Assembly (NCBI GenBank): GCA_018667995.1
Contig: JABIQT010000998.1
Coordinates: 1 to 8,381 of the forward strand
Origin: Candidatus Latescibacterota bacterium
GTDB taxonomy: Bacteria > JAAXHH01 > JABIQT01
DNA: 8,381 bases
Direction of reading: 5' to 3'
A program made the position numbers and the translations under genes. How positions within the stretch are numbered: position 1 is the first letter of the stretch; the number at the start of each line of letters is the position of its first letter. Positions 1-6,761 of this stretch are shown piece after piece. The notes beneath the pieces were generated by a model. The model was not told the origin of the DNA. It did no database searches and saw only the letters and a list, made by a program, of their open reading frames with translations.

Positions 1-97
1 ACTCACATTCGGGATCAATATCTCTCATGGGGGATTGCGTCTCAATGGCAGACTGGCCCCGAGGGAAGAAGCATACTATGCCTCCAAAGGGTGGCAT
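1..97 (-). CDS. possible 5' end of an unidentified gene, cut by left edge
   Basis: On the minus strand an ATG at 97 opens a frame of 32 codons that runs off the left edge without a stop. The frame is closed upstream by a TGA about nine codons before the ATG. The peptide begins MPPFGGIVCFFPRG and matches no family I recognise. It lies 57 bases downstream of the GDPD stop and in the same direction, so it could be a third gene of that transcript. The ribosome site is poor (GGGG about five bases before the ATG), and 97 bases is too short to judge coding character. An open frame of this length is expected by chance fairly often. Confidence 0.2.
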   Translation of the reverse strand, partial: MPPFGGIVCFFPRGQSAIETQSPMRDIDPECE

Positions 98-154
98 GAG
101 AGCCCCGACAAAATCTGGCGTAAATCATATTGGGAATAGAGGAAAGGTACCACT

Positions 155-886
155 TCAGGAATCGGTCTCGGCCTGGATCGCCTCTATCATCTCACCCAAC
201 CAGTCGGGCCGTCCGCAGGAATACTCATCTACCCCCATTCCTGCGAGATCCCTTACGACGGCGAAGGCCTGATCATAGGTCAAATCATCCCTGAATCCAC
301 ATCTCACATGAAGTCCATGTCGCTTCGCCTCCGAGATGTTCTCAGGCGTCGCAGCTTGCGGCCATACGATCACCATATCTACTCCAAGGCGCTCGATCAC
401 CTCAGTGGCTGAGAACACGCCAGGCTTTACGAAGAAACTCGCACGTGAGAGTTCTGGACGAAGTTTCCAGGCATGATTCAGGCACTCTTCGGTGAAAGAG
501 GATAGGGTACATTGATCCGTCATCCCCGCCCCATCGATCTGCTGCACGACTTCTTCGGTGATATCTGAGTCTTTGAGTTCAACGAGCAACTTGCTACGAC
601 CTCTGACGCATGCCAGCGTCTCGCTAAGCGTCGGAACCTGCTCACTTCCACCAACGCTAAGGCGCCTTAGCTCTTCCAGCGTTAGGTCACGTACACGGCC
701 AGTCCCGTCCGTGGTTCGGTCCACCGTCTCGTCGTGCATGACCACGATATGGCCATCTCGGGTGCCACGAACGTCCAACTCAATACGATAGGTAGAAAAT
801 TCGATTGCCTTTTCAAAGGCAGCCAGCGTGTTTTCCGGGGCATGGCACATGGCGCCGCGATGAGCGCCAATCAGCAGGGGTTGCAT
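155..886 (-). CDS. glycerophosphodiester phosphodiesterase (GDPD family)
   Basis: This enzyme should hydrolyse glycerophosphodiesters to sn-glycerol 3-phosphate plus an alcohol, salvaging products of phospholipid turnover. The 243-residue protein carries the GDPD signature in order: HRG at 9-11, PENT at 17-20, ELD at 36-38 with the metal-binding acidic pair E36/D38, HD at 51-52, the VPTLSETL segment at 84-91, and ELK at 103-105. H9 and H51 correspond to the family's catalytic histidines. The length fits cytoplasmic UgpQ-type enzymes, and there is no signal peptide or membrane segment. The chosen ATG lies directly before the first beta strand, with a GAGAGAGG stretch about nine bases upstream. 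It sits 44 bases downstream of the HD-domain gene and is probably co-transcribed with it. No glycerol-phosphate transporter is visible here, so its substrate source is open. Family assignment is secure; exact substrate is not. Confidence 0.93.
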   Translation of the reverse strand: MQPLLIGAHRGAMCHAPENTLAAFEKAIEFSTYRIELDVRGTRDGHIVVMHDETVDRTTDGTGRVRDLTLEELRRLSVGGSEQVPTLSETLACVRGRSKLLVELKDSDITEEVVQQIDGAGMTDQCTLSSFTEECLNHAWKLRPELSRASFFVKPGVFSATEVIERLGVDMVIVWPQAATPENISEAKRHGLHVRCGFRDDLTYDQAFAVVRDLAGMGVDEYSCGRPDWLGEMIEAIQAETDS

Positions 887-930
887 ATTGGCGAGCCTCT
901 CTCAACGATCTCTGGTAGGTCAGTTATGAT

Positions 931-1494
931 TCAGAAACGATTCAACACTTGATCGATCAGTACCGGATCTCCTGTAAACTGACGGCGGAGGATGGATTCT
1001 GTCTCTTCTCGCGAGAACCCAGCCTTGTAAGACCGTCGGCTCGCAAGTGCGTCCAGCATGTCTGAGATAGCAACGATTTCTGTGAGCCGTGCTATAGACG
1101 CATCCGGCTCACGTCTATCGGCGACATCGACACGAGACAATGTACGACGTTCCGAGGAACTGCGGGGAAAGGGCTGTGTTTGAAACTCATGATGACCAGC
1201 CACCACCATCTTTATTTTCCTAAACAGCCCTTCTTCCAGCTGAAGATATCCCATTCTCGGATGTTCCTGCACCTCCATCCGCTCCTTGGCGTTCAGAGCT
1301 GCCGGTTTGGACAGTACATCACTATCCACTGCGGTCTTCCCAAGATCGTGGAGTAACCCCGCATAGCCTACAGTTCGGACCTCGCTTTCGGTAAGCCTAT
1401 TCTCGTAACCCAGATCGATGGACATCAGAGCCACCCTGAGTGAATGATCGTATGAGTCATCATGGTGCTGCCGTAGTCGCTCCAGATACTTCAT
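931..1494 (-). CDS. stand-alone HD-GYP-like phosphohydrolase with degenerate GYP loop
   Basis: This is a metal-dependent phosphohydrolase domain of the HD superfamily, most like the HD-GYP branch whose classical members degrade cyclic di-GMP. Numbered from the chosen ATG at 1494 (187 residues), the metal-ligand pattern is complete: H17, the HDLGK motif at 49-53, H78, HHE at 101-103 and D145, followed by an ASRRSYK segment near 151-157 typical of HD-GYP proteins. The loop that normally reads DGxGYP after HHE is here QTQPFP, so the GYP signature itself is lost. There is no receiver or other sensory domain. An upstream ATG at 1560 would add 22 residues unlike the family; 1494 is preferred because AAGGG lies six bases before it and the domain starts naturally there. 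It is the first gene of the minus-strand pair with the GDPD. Substrate could be cyclic di-GMP, another nucleotide or a phosphoester. Confidence 0.82.
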   Translation of the reverse strand: MKYLERLRQHHDDSYDHSLRVALMSIDLGYENRLTESEVRTVGYAGLLHDLGKTAVDSDVLSKPAALNAKERMEVQEHPRMGYLQLEEGLFRKIKMVVAGHHEFQTQPFPRSSSERRTLSRVDVADRREPDASIARLTEIVAISDMLDALASRRSYKAGFSREETESILRRQFTGDPVLIDQVLNRF

Positions 1495-1644
1495 GATCGG
1501 CCCTTGAATAATGAGCCGATCGAGACATATTCTGCTCTTCTTGTATAGCGTATGTGGCATTCTCCATCCCGCTTTTTATGGCAAATGTATTGACAAACAT
1601 CCCGGTGTTAGACTGTATATCAAAATACCCCGTAACCCGGAAAA
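1495..1644. promoter_or_regulatory. divergent intergenic regulatory region
   Basis: These 150 bases separate the minus-strand HD/GDPD pair from the plus-strand dioxygenase cluster, and must carry promoters for both directions unless the HD gene starts at 1560. The plus-strand promoter is annotated separately. For the minus strand the best candidate is an extended -10-like TGCCATAAAA (reverse strand, roughly 1573-1582), without a convincing -35 partner. An imperfect 16-base palindrome, ATGT..T....A.ACAT at 1585-1600, overlaps the plus-strand -35 box and could be an operator. No RNA gene or terminator hairpin was seen. Confidence 0.45.
1590..1619 (+). promoter_or_regulatory. candidate sigma70-type promoter for the PhyH/AKR cluster
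   Basis: A perfect TTGACA at 1590-1595 is followed after 18 bases by TGTATA at 1614-1619, a weak -10 match. It would start transcription about 20 bases before the ATG at 1645, giving a short leader. The -35 is exact but the -10 is poor, so activation by a regulator would be plausible. This comes from sequence inspection only. Confidence 0.4.
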
Positions 1645-2448
1645 ATGCCACGTCTAAAGGACGAAGTTCTTTTGTTGACAGATCAGCAACGCGAGGAGTT
1701 CGAAACCAAGGGTTTTATACGAATCCAGGCTTTCGCTGCGGATGAAGCGCGTGCCATGGAGGACGCTATGTGGACCTTTCTCCAGACCATCCACGGCATT
1801 GATCGCGAGGATCGATCGACCTGGGCCCATATCTATCCCTCGGGACTTCAGCCTCATAAAAATCATCCAGTTTTCGATCCTATCAATAGTCCGGAGCTAT
1901 TGGCGACCATTGATGAACTGATGGGAAAAGGAAAATGGGAGCCGCCTCCCCACTGGGGGCAGTTTCTCGTAACCTTTCCTGAGACAGGGAGGGTCTGGGA
2001 TGTTCCATATGAATGGCATACAGATTATGGTTTCACTGAGTCAGGAGATAAACTGTTTGGCCTGCTCGCATTGATTTACGTGTCCGACGTGCCTGAGAGG
2101 TCGGGCGGAACCGGCGTCATATCCGGATCTCATCATCTCGTAAAGCAATATGTCAGAACGCAGAACAAGCAAGCACTAGGTAAAATGAAGCGAGTGCGCA
2201 AAGCACTGCGGTCTGTAAATCCCTGGATGACAGAGTTGAACACCGAGGGTGAGCCACTTGAGCGAATTGAACGATTCATGAACCAGGATACGGAGTGTTC
2301 AGGAATCCCACTTCGAGTCGTGGACCTGTCAGGATCGCCGGGCGATATCATACTGGGACACCCCTGGCTTCTCCACTCCAGCTCACACAATTGCGGCAAG
2401 CTTCCAAGGATGATGCGCGTGCAGCGTTTGCAGGCGGTTGGACAGTGA
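1645..2448 (+). CDS. PhyH-family Fe(II)/2-oxoglutarate dioxygenase 1
   Basis: This is a non-haem iron oxygenase of the phytanoyl-CoA dioxygenase (PhyH) superfamily, which couples decarboxylation of 2-oxoglutarate to hydroxylation or oxidative dealkylation of a small substrate. In the 267-residue protein the N-terminus has the usual helix-strand entry (LTDQQREEFETKGFIRI, 11-27). The iron-binding HxD is H125-T-D127 in EWHTDYG. The GGTGVISGSHH segment at 154-164 is the conserved turn before the long insert. The distal histidine is most likely H244 in LLHSSSHN, with R255 or R258 as the 2-oxoglutarate carboxylate anchor. The intact HxD argues for hydroxylation rather than halogenation. A basic, variable stretch at about 170-215 probably shapes the substrate pocket. 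The ATG has only a weak GGA three bases upstream. It is the first gene of the plus-strand cluster, and its stop overlaps the GTG of the next gene. The substrate is unknown. Confidence 0.9.
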   Translation: MPRLKDEVLLLTDQQREEFETKGFIRIQAFAADEARAMEDAMWTFLQTIHGIDREDRSTWAHIYPSGLQPHKNHPVFDPINSPELLATIDELMGKGKWEPPPHWGQFLVTFPETGRVWDVPYEWHTDYGFTESGDKLFGLLALIYVSDVPERSGGTGVISGSHHLVKQYVRTQNKQALGKMKRVRKALRSVNPWMTELNTEGEPLERIERFMNQDTECSGIPLRVVDLSGSPGDIILGHPWLLHSSSHNCGKLPRMMRVQRLQAVGQ

Positions 2449-3500
2449 GCTCCCCTATTCCCCGATTCTACCTGACTTCTGACTATGATATATCGAGGGT
2501 CATAAAGGGCGGGTGGCAGCTTGCAGGTGGCCACGGACAAGTCCACCTGCAAGATGCACTCGAAGACATGCTGCAGTACGTCAAAGCTGGGATAACGACC
2601 TTCGACTGCGCCGACATATATACGGGCGTGGAGGAACTTATCGGAGCGTTCCTCAGGAGACATAAGCACGCATTCGGAACGGACGAACTGCCCTCGGTCC
2701 AGATCCACACGAAATATGTCCCCGACCTAAGTGCCCTCAGTCGGCTATCGAGACAGGACGTAGAGAAGGTAATTGATCGATCCCTGACACGCCTCGGACT
2801 CGACCGTCTCGACCTGGTTCAGTTTCACTGGTGGGACTATGATACTCCTCGCTATGTAGAGGCGGCTCTGCACTTAAAGGCACTTCAAGGAGCCGGCAAG
2901 ATCAGGCATATTGGCGTCACGAACTTTGATGTCATGCATCTGAAGGATATCACAGACGCGGGAGTCACCATTGTATCCAATCAGGTCCAGTACTCCGTGC
3001 TTGACCAACGCCCCGAAGGTGAAATGACGGATTTCTGTCATGAGCATGATATAGTATTACTATGCTATGGCACGCTCGCAGGTGGCTTCGTGACCGACAG
3101 CTACCGGCGCACCCCCGAACCGCGAACGCCCCACGAGAACCGGTCTCTGACAAAGTACGCGCTGATCATTGACGATACGGGCGGATGGTCAACCTTTCAG
3201 GAAACGCTCGATATATTGAGAGAAGTTGCCGACAAACACAAAGTAGACATTGCCGATGTCGCGACCCGATATGTCATGCAGAAACCTCGGGTTGCCGCTG
3301 CCATCGTCGGGTCCAGAAATGCCCGATATCTCGTCAATACCAGCAAGCTGTTTACATTCGAGTTAGACAGTGATGACCTGAGCGCCATAAGGAGGCAAGT
3401 CTCGCAGACCAATGGTCTCCTCGGCGAGGTCTACGGTATCGAGCGGATCAAAGAAGGCAAACACGCGGGCATCATGAAATACGATCTCAACAAGGACTAG
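2445..3500 (+). CDS. aldo/keto reductase 1
   Basis: This is an NAD(P)H-dependent oxidoreductase of the aldo/keto reductase (TIM-barrel) superfamily, reducing aldehydes or ketones or oxidising the matching alcohols or sugars. From the GTG at 2445 the protein is 351 residues, a normal AKR length. The catalytic tetrad is complete: D54 and Y59 in FDCADIY, K90 in IHTKYV, H128 in VQFHWWD. The cofactor-side region with IVGSRNARYL is present near the C-terminus. The open frame reaches back to 2295, but that part lies inside the dioxygenase gene and would add 50 non-homologous residues. The GTG overlaps the preceding TGA as GTGA, a classic coupling arrangement. The ribosome site is weak (GGCGG at 2433-2437), consistent with re-initiation. 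The C-terminal tail after about residue 320 is longer than in minimal AKRs. Substrate unknown; the neighbours suggest a sugar- or polyol-like compound. Confidence 0.92.
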   Translation: MSSPIPRFYLTSDYDISRVIKGGWQLAGGHGQVHLQDALEDMLQYVKAGITTFDCADIYTGVEELIGAFLRRHKHAFGTDELPSVQIHTKYVPDLSALSRLSRQDVEKVIDRSLTRLGLDRLDLVQFHWWDYDTPRYVEAALHLKALQGAGKIRHIGVTNFDVMHLKDITDAGVTIVSNQVQYSVLDQRPEGEMTDFCHEHDIVLLCYGTLAGGFVTDSYRRTPEPRTPHENRSLTKYALIIDDTGGWSTFQETLDILREVADKHKVDIADVATRYVMQKPRVAAAIVGSRNARYLVNTSKLFTFELDSDDLSAIRRQVSQTNGLLGEVYGIERIKEGKHAGIMKYDLNKD

Positions 3501-3507
3501 GCACCCT

Positions 3508-3921
3508 ATGTATATGATGAAAGGTATGACCCGCGGTGAGTTTGACGTGTACGAACTACGGGACGATGAGTTTGGACTGTATGATCTCAGGATCACTACC
3601 GTGCATCTGGATACATCCCTTCCTCTGATCTGCAACCACCCCGAAGGCTCGTTTTTTGAGCTTTCTGGCGAGAATCTGTCCCTTCCTGACGGGGGAACGA
3701 TACCCATATATCCCCTGGCGGCCGTGTTACCGATATTGCCGGCCAAACAACGCATGAATCCATCCAATGACTGGATAGAAACGGACGCCCACGTTCGATG
3801 CCCTGACCCTTGTTGCGGCGGGGCGTTTCACATCGAACGCACAGGCGTCACGGTTTTTCGTAACAGTGAAGTGAGTGGCGCTATCGGCGGACCAAATGAC
3901 AATCGGAGGAATGCACCGTGA
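3508..3921 (+). CDS. TIGR04076-like small cysteine-containing protein
   Basis: This 137-residue protein has no known biochemical role. Its core (about 25-112) follows the pattern I associate with the TIGR04076 family: a beta-rich start (YDLRITTVHL), a cysteine followed by a G-x-F strand (C42, then EGSFFELSG), P-x-Y-x-L near 66-70, a hydrophobic LPILPAKQR stretch, a DW pair at 88-89, and a CPDPCCGG motif at 98-105 leading into a final FHIER strand. C42, C98, C102 and C103 could bind a metal or be redox-active; this is inference. The family call is from memory of its motif and is only moderately sure. Several in-frame ATGs (3508, 3514, 3517, 3526) compete for the start; 3508 is the longest, with AAGGA 11 bases upstream. 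It starts seven bases after AKR 1, and its stop overlaps the GTG of PhyH 2, so it is translationally locked into the operon. Confidence 0.78.
   Translation: MYMMKGMTRGEFDVYELRDDEFGLYDLRITTVHLDTSLPLICNHPEGSFFELSGENLSLPDGGTIPIYPLAAVLPILPAKQRMNPSNDWIETDAHVRCPDPCCGGAFHIERTGVTVFRNSEVSGAIGGPNDNRRNAP
3905..3910 (+). promoter_or_regulatory. strong ribosome binding site for PhyH dioxygenase 2
   Basis: GGAGGA lies inside the 3' end of the small upstream gene, seven bases before the GTG at 3918. The near-ideal site and spacing fix the GTG as the start, in preference to the in-frame ATG at 3963. Confidence 0.75.
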
Positions 3922-4832
3922 AATACGACGCTACAAATCGCTTGTTCGACTGCGAACCGACCATGACGGATACGCAGGTGCTTGAATTCTGCAGAGATGG
4001 GTACCTGATGTTAAAGGGCGTGGTACCTCAGGAAATCAACCAACGTACCTGTGACTACCTGGAAGGCAGGATCCCGGCGAATCCTTCCTATATTCCAAAG
4101 GGACTGAATGAGCAGGACCTTGAGCGAATACGAAACTCTCATGAGCCCAGCACCATTATGCTCGAGGACTGGTATATTGAGAACGTGCTTTTGAATCCTG
4201 AGCTATGTGGTGTCCTTCGATCTCTTCTGGGGAAGCAGGTCGGACTACCCGTGCTGGTGAGCAGCCACCGCGTTGAGTGCCCCACGGAGGCCCAGGGATG
4301 GCATCATGATGCCGACCATATCTTTGGCCCCGAAGTCAACTTCGTCGAGGTCTTCTATTTTCCTCAGGATACCCCCGTGGAGCTGGGTCCCACAGAGATG
4401 GTACCGGGTTCACATATTCGTCCAACCCATGGTGATCCGTCAGAGAGTGGCGTTCCGGCAGAGGGTCCGGCGGGATCTTTCGGCATCCATCTGCAGAGCA
4501 TTCTCCATCGCAGGGGGGCTTCCACGGCAGACGGTATTCGTCACATGCTCAAATACAATTACTGGCGCACCGAGGCCCCCGTTCGAGACTGGATTGTAGA
4601 GCCCGACTTCGACTTTCAAGACGCCTACTATGGTGGCCATGGCACCGCCCGATATAATGCTCACATATTCTATTGGCTGTGTGGAAAAGGTGATCAATAT
4701 CGAATCATAGGTGGGCAAGGATGGCCGTGGAAGACGGAGAACCAGATAGGTCCTTCGTATGGATTCGGTAAGTCGGACGGTTACCTGCCCAACTGGCGTC
4801 GGGACAACTCTGATGATTATTCCTCAGACTAG
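3918..4832 (+). CDS. PhyH-family Fe(II)/2-oxoglutarate dioxygenase 2
   Basis: This is a second oxygenase of the phytanoyl-CoA dioxygenase superfamily, 304 residues, clearly different from the first. The iron-binding HxD is H129-H-D131 in GWHHDADH. GPTEMVPGSH at 157-166 is the conserved PhyH turn. The distal histidine is probably H197 in LHRRG, followed by R208 and the LKYNYWRTEAP segment typical of bacterial PhyH proteins, which supplies the 2-oxoglutarate-binding arginine. All parts of the 2-His-1-carboxylate site are therefore present, and hydroxylation or demethylation of a small molecule is expected. The tail after about residue 225 is rich in aromatic residues and glycine, and is longer than in minimal family members. 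The GTG start overlaps the upstream stop (GTGA) and has a strong GGAGGA site. Its stop is eight bases from the next start. Substrate unknown; a pathway with two consecutive oxidations, or two related substrates, is the natural inference. Confidence 0.9.
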   Translation: MKYDATNRLFDCEPTMTDTQVLEFCRDGYLMLKGVVPQEINQRTCDYLEGRIPANPSYIPKGLNEQDLERIRNSHEPSTIMLEDWYIENVLLNPELCGVLRSLLGKQVGLPVLVSSHRVECPTEAQGWHHDADHIFGPEVNFVEVFYFPQDTPVELGPTEMVPGSHIRPTHGDPSESGVPAEGPAGSFGIHLQSILHRRGASTADGIRHMLKYNYWRTEAPVRDWIVEPDFDFQDAYYGGHGTARYNAHIFYWLCGKGDQYRIIGGQGWPWKTENQIGPSYGFGKSDGYLPNWRRDNSDDYSSD

Positions 4833-4836
4833 GAGG
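4831..4836 (+). promoter_or_regulatory. ribosome binding site supporting a TTG start
   Basis: AGGAGG overlaps the TAG stop of PhyH 2 and precedes the TTG at 4841 by four bases. No ATG or GTG in the same frame lies between the upstream stop and the Rossmann glycine motif, so this site is the main evidence for initiation at TTG. Confidence 0.7.
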
Positions 4837-4840
4837 GGTT

Positions 4841-5881
4841 TTGTACGGAATCGGCATACTCGGTAATTGCTGCACACACGGTGCAGGTGCAGCGGCACAA
4901 GCGAATAACCACCCAAAGACCGACCTGATAACCGGCTTCGAGGGCCAGTCCCGCAGAGGCCATGAATTGGCAGAGGCCATGGGTGTACCGTTGGCCAGCG
5001 GGTACGATGAAGTCATCCACCATCCGGACATCCAGATCCTGATAGTCACTTCTAATCCCTGCGACAAGGCTGACCTTATCGAGAAGGCGGCAGCGGCAGG
5101 GAAAGCTATCTTCGTCAACAAACCGCTCTGTCACAGCCCCGAAGACGCAAAGCGCATCGTGCGTGCAATTGAGAAGCACGAGACGCCAGCGGTGTTCGAT
5201 GCACCCATGATCAAAGGCATTTCAGCCTACGACTGTCTACTGAAGAGGGTACGGGCAGGCGAGTTCGGTCGAATCATCAACTATCATCATAGCTTTGGCA
5301 TGCTGTTCGATCAGGATTTCCCCATCGCGAAACGGTGGCCTGAGCGATTCGATCCTCCATCCGTATCCGGAGGGGGCGAAATGACTAACATGGGCTGCTA
5401 TGCCATAGATTTTGCTCTAAGAATGCTGGGACTTCCGCTGGGGATACAGGCTCGATCGCAGACATTCTGGGAGCCCTACAGTGCATCTAATGTCGAGAAT
5501 TTCGGACAGATCCTATTGGATTATGGATCGTATTGGGCGATGCTTACTGTCGGAAAGCAAACCACTACCGAACCAAGAAGCCACCGAAATGCGTTGACGA
5601 TTGAGTTTGAGACAGGGAATATCTTTCTCGACGCTCAAGCCGGAGTCCTGATGTATAATGGAGCGTCCCTATCTCTCGATACCTTTGTGGGTAACCACCA
5701 ACCCGTTTCTGCCATGGACCAGTTGATCGCGAGTCTGGAAAAGGGCAGCTTACCTGAAAGCGATATCTACACTGCCGCCAGGGGTGTGGATGTCCTCTGT
5801 GCCGGATATCAATCAGTGATAGACGGCCAACCAGTGGACTTCCCGATGCAGGAACCTGTCAATCCCCTGTTTGAGAGATAG
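4841..5881 (+). CDS. Gfo/Idh/MocA-family oxidoreductase
   Basis: This is an NAD(P)-dependent dehydrogenase of the Gfo/Idh/MocA family, which oxidises or reduces hydroxyl groups of sugars, inositols and related compounds. The 346-residue protein has an N-terminal Rossmann fold: GIGILGNCCTHGAG at 3-16, a DEVIHHPDIQILIVTSNP stretch at 56-73, and FVNKP at 91-95, where K94 is the conserved lysine and the usual glutamate of the EKP motif is asparagine. The C-terminal alpha/beta domain contains GGGEMTNMGCYAIDFALRML around 177-196. D190 and the C186/Y187 position correspond to the family's GxHxxD catalytic region, so the usual histidine appears to be replaced by tyrosine. The start is TTG, supported by AGGAGG and by the beta strand that begins at once. 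It is tightly linked to PhyH 2 (eight bases), with the HAD gene 30 bases downstream. Substrate unknown. Confidence 0.9.
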   Translation: MYGIGILGNCCTHGAGAAAQANNHPKTDLITGFEGQSRRGHELAEAMGVPLASGYDEVIHHPDIQILIVTSNPCDKADLIEKAAAAGKAIFVNKPLCHSPEDAKRIVRAIEKHETPAVFDAPMIKGISAYDCLLKRVRAGEFGRIINYHHSFGMLFDQDFPIAKRWPERFDPPSVSGGGEMTNMGCYAIDFALRMLGLPLGIQARSQTFWEPYSASNVENFGQILLDYGSYWAMLTVGKQTTTEPRSHRNALTIEFETGNIFLDAQAGVLMYNGASLSLDTFVGNHQPVSAMDQLIASLEKGSLPESDIYTAARGVDVLCAGYQSVIDGQPVDFPMQEPVNPLFER

Positions 5882-5911
5882 TTTACGGTACCGAAAAGTC
5901 CACCCGATTCC

Positions 5912-6664
5912 ATGAAATCATCCTCAAAGAGTATACACGCGGTCTTCTTCGATCTGGATGATACACTATGCCGTGCGTCTGATGCATGGCAACTGGCAGA
6001 ACAGGAAACTTTTGACAAGTTTCTCCTGCCTCGGCCCGGCCTGACTGAACTGGACACCAGGCGAGTCTGGGAAACGGTACATCAGGATCTCTTTGAACAG
6101 TTGGACAGCGGTCTTATCACTATGGCAGAGGTCCGCGATGCCAGATTCAGACTCACCTTGAAGCAATTGGGGGTAGGCGATCTGACCTTGGCAGATGAGT
6201 TGAATCTGTTCCTTTCTACTCGGCGACTCACGCACATGAAGCCTATGGACCATGTACTGGAGGTACTCGCCAAGCTGGGCTCAAGGTACCACCTCGGGAT
6301 CATCACTAACGGGGCAGCGGATCTACATGCCGACAGTCAATACACCCTGGCCAAGCACCTGCAGCTGCTGCCGCTTATTAAAACCTTTGTGGCATCTGAC
6401 ACCATTGGCTTCCGCAAACCGGATATTCGAATTTTTCGCCATGCGCTGAATGCAGCTGGCGCTAAGCCCTGGCAAGCAGCGTTCATCGGAGACTCCCTCT
6501 CAAAAGATATCAACGGAGCCAATCGAGCGGGCATGACCAGCATACTGTTTACCCCCACTAAAGCGCACTCACGGGTCTTTGCACCCTACGAAGAACCTGA
6601 TCATATCATCCATTGTATATCGGAACTGCCCGATCTTCTGGGCCAGATCAATCGCATAACGTAG
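5912..6664 (+). CDS. HAD-superfamily (subfamily IA) phosphatase
   Basis: This is a small-molecule phosphatase of the haloacid dehalogenase superfamily, 250 residues. Motif I is FFDLDDTL with the nucleophile D14 and acid/base D16. Motif II is IITNGAAD with T132. Motif III is K169 in GFRKPD. Motif IV is FIGDSLSKDINGANRAGM with D194 and D199 binding magnesium. A helical cap lies between motifs I and II (about 20-110), as in subfamily IA enzymes such as YjjG-type nucleotidases and N-acylneuraminate-9-phosphatase. It probably dephosphorylates a sugar phosphate or nucleotide, which would suit the neighbouring sugar-type oxidoreductases, but HAD-IA enzymes are promiscuous. The ATG at 5912 is the only start close to motif I, though no good ribosome site precedes it, so expression may be low or coupled to the upstream gene. 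A 97-base gap follows. Confidence 0.9.
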   Translation: MKSSSKSIHAVFFDLDDTLCRASDAWQLAEQETFDKFLLPRPGLTELDTRRVWETVHQDLFEQLDSGLITMAEVRDARFRLTLKQLGVGDLTLADELNLFLSTRRLTHMKPMDHVLEVLAKLGSRYHLGIITNGAADLHADSQYTLAKHLQLLPLIKTFVASDTIGFRKPDIRIFRHALNAAGAKPWQAAFIGDSLSKDINGANRAGMTSILFTPTKAHSRVFAPYEEPDHIIHCISELPDLLGQINRIT

Positions 6665-6761
6665 GAACCCGTGCATTCTCGTTTCAGGACCATTGCCCGT
6701 GAACATGGGGTAGATCGTATCCAAATACCGACTCTGGCGCCTACGCCATCAAGGAGATGCC
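6665..6761 (+). promoter_or_regulatory. 97-base intergenic gap with small hairpin before the dehydratase
   Basis: This is the largest gap in the plus-strand cluster. It ends with a short perfect stem, TGGCG at 6735-6739 and CGCCA at 6744-6748 with a four-base loop, just before the ribosome site. There is no T-run after it, so it is not an intrinsic terminator. It may affect translation or mark an RNA processing point. I see no convincing promoter, but a secondary one here would split the cluster into two units. Confidence 0.3.
6751..6756 (+). promoter_or_regulatory. ribosome binding site for the GTG-started dehydratase
   Basis: AAGGAG lies five bases before the GTG at 6762 and decides that start. 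The protein N-terminus from this GTG (MKITEVRTIVTCPGRN) begins as expected for the family. Confidence 0.75.

Noticed and set aside
27-272. 81-codon plus-strand open frame at the left end
   Set aside because: It overlaps the antisense end of the well-supported GDPD gene from 155 on, has no recognisable domain, and its composition looks like a shadow frame.
1645-4832. PhyH proteins as non-haem iron halogenases
   Set aside because: Such halogenases replace the aspartate of HxD with glycine or alanine to make room for chloride. Both proteins here keep the aspartate (D127 and D131), so hydroxylase-type chemistry is expected.
4705-5179. Two overlapping minus-strand frames (116 and 138 codons) across the PhyH 2 and oxidoreductase junction
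   Set aside because: Both are antisense to well-supported genes and cross the junction of two genes; neither shows a domain.
5882-5911. CGGTACCG palindrome (5886-5893) between the oxidoreductase and HAD genes as a terminator or operator
   Set aside because: Only eight bases with no loop and no T-run; such short palindromes are common by chance.
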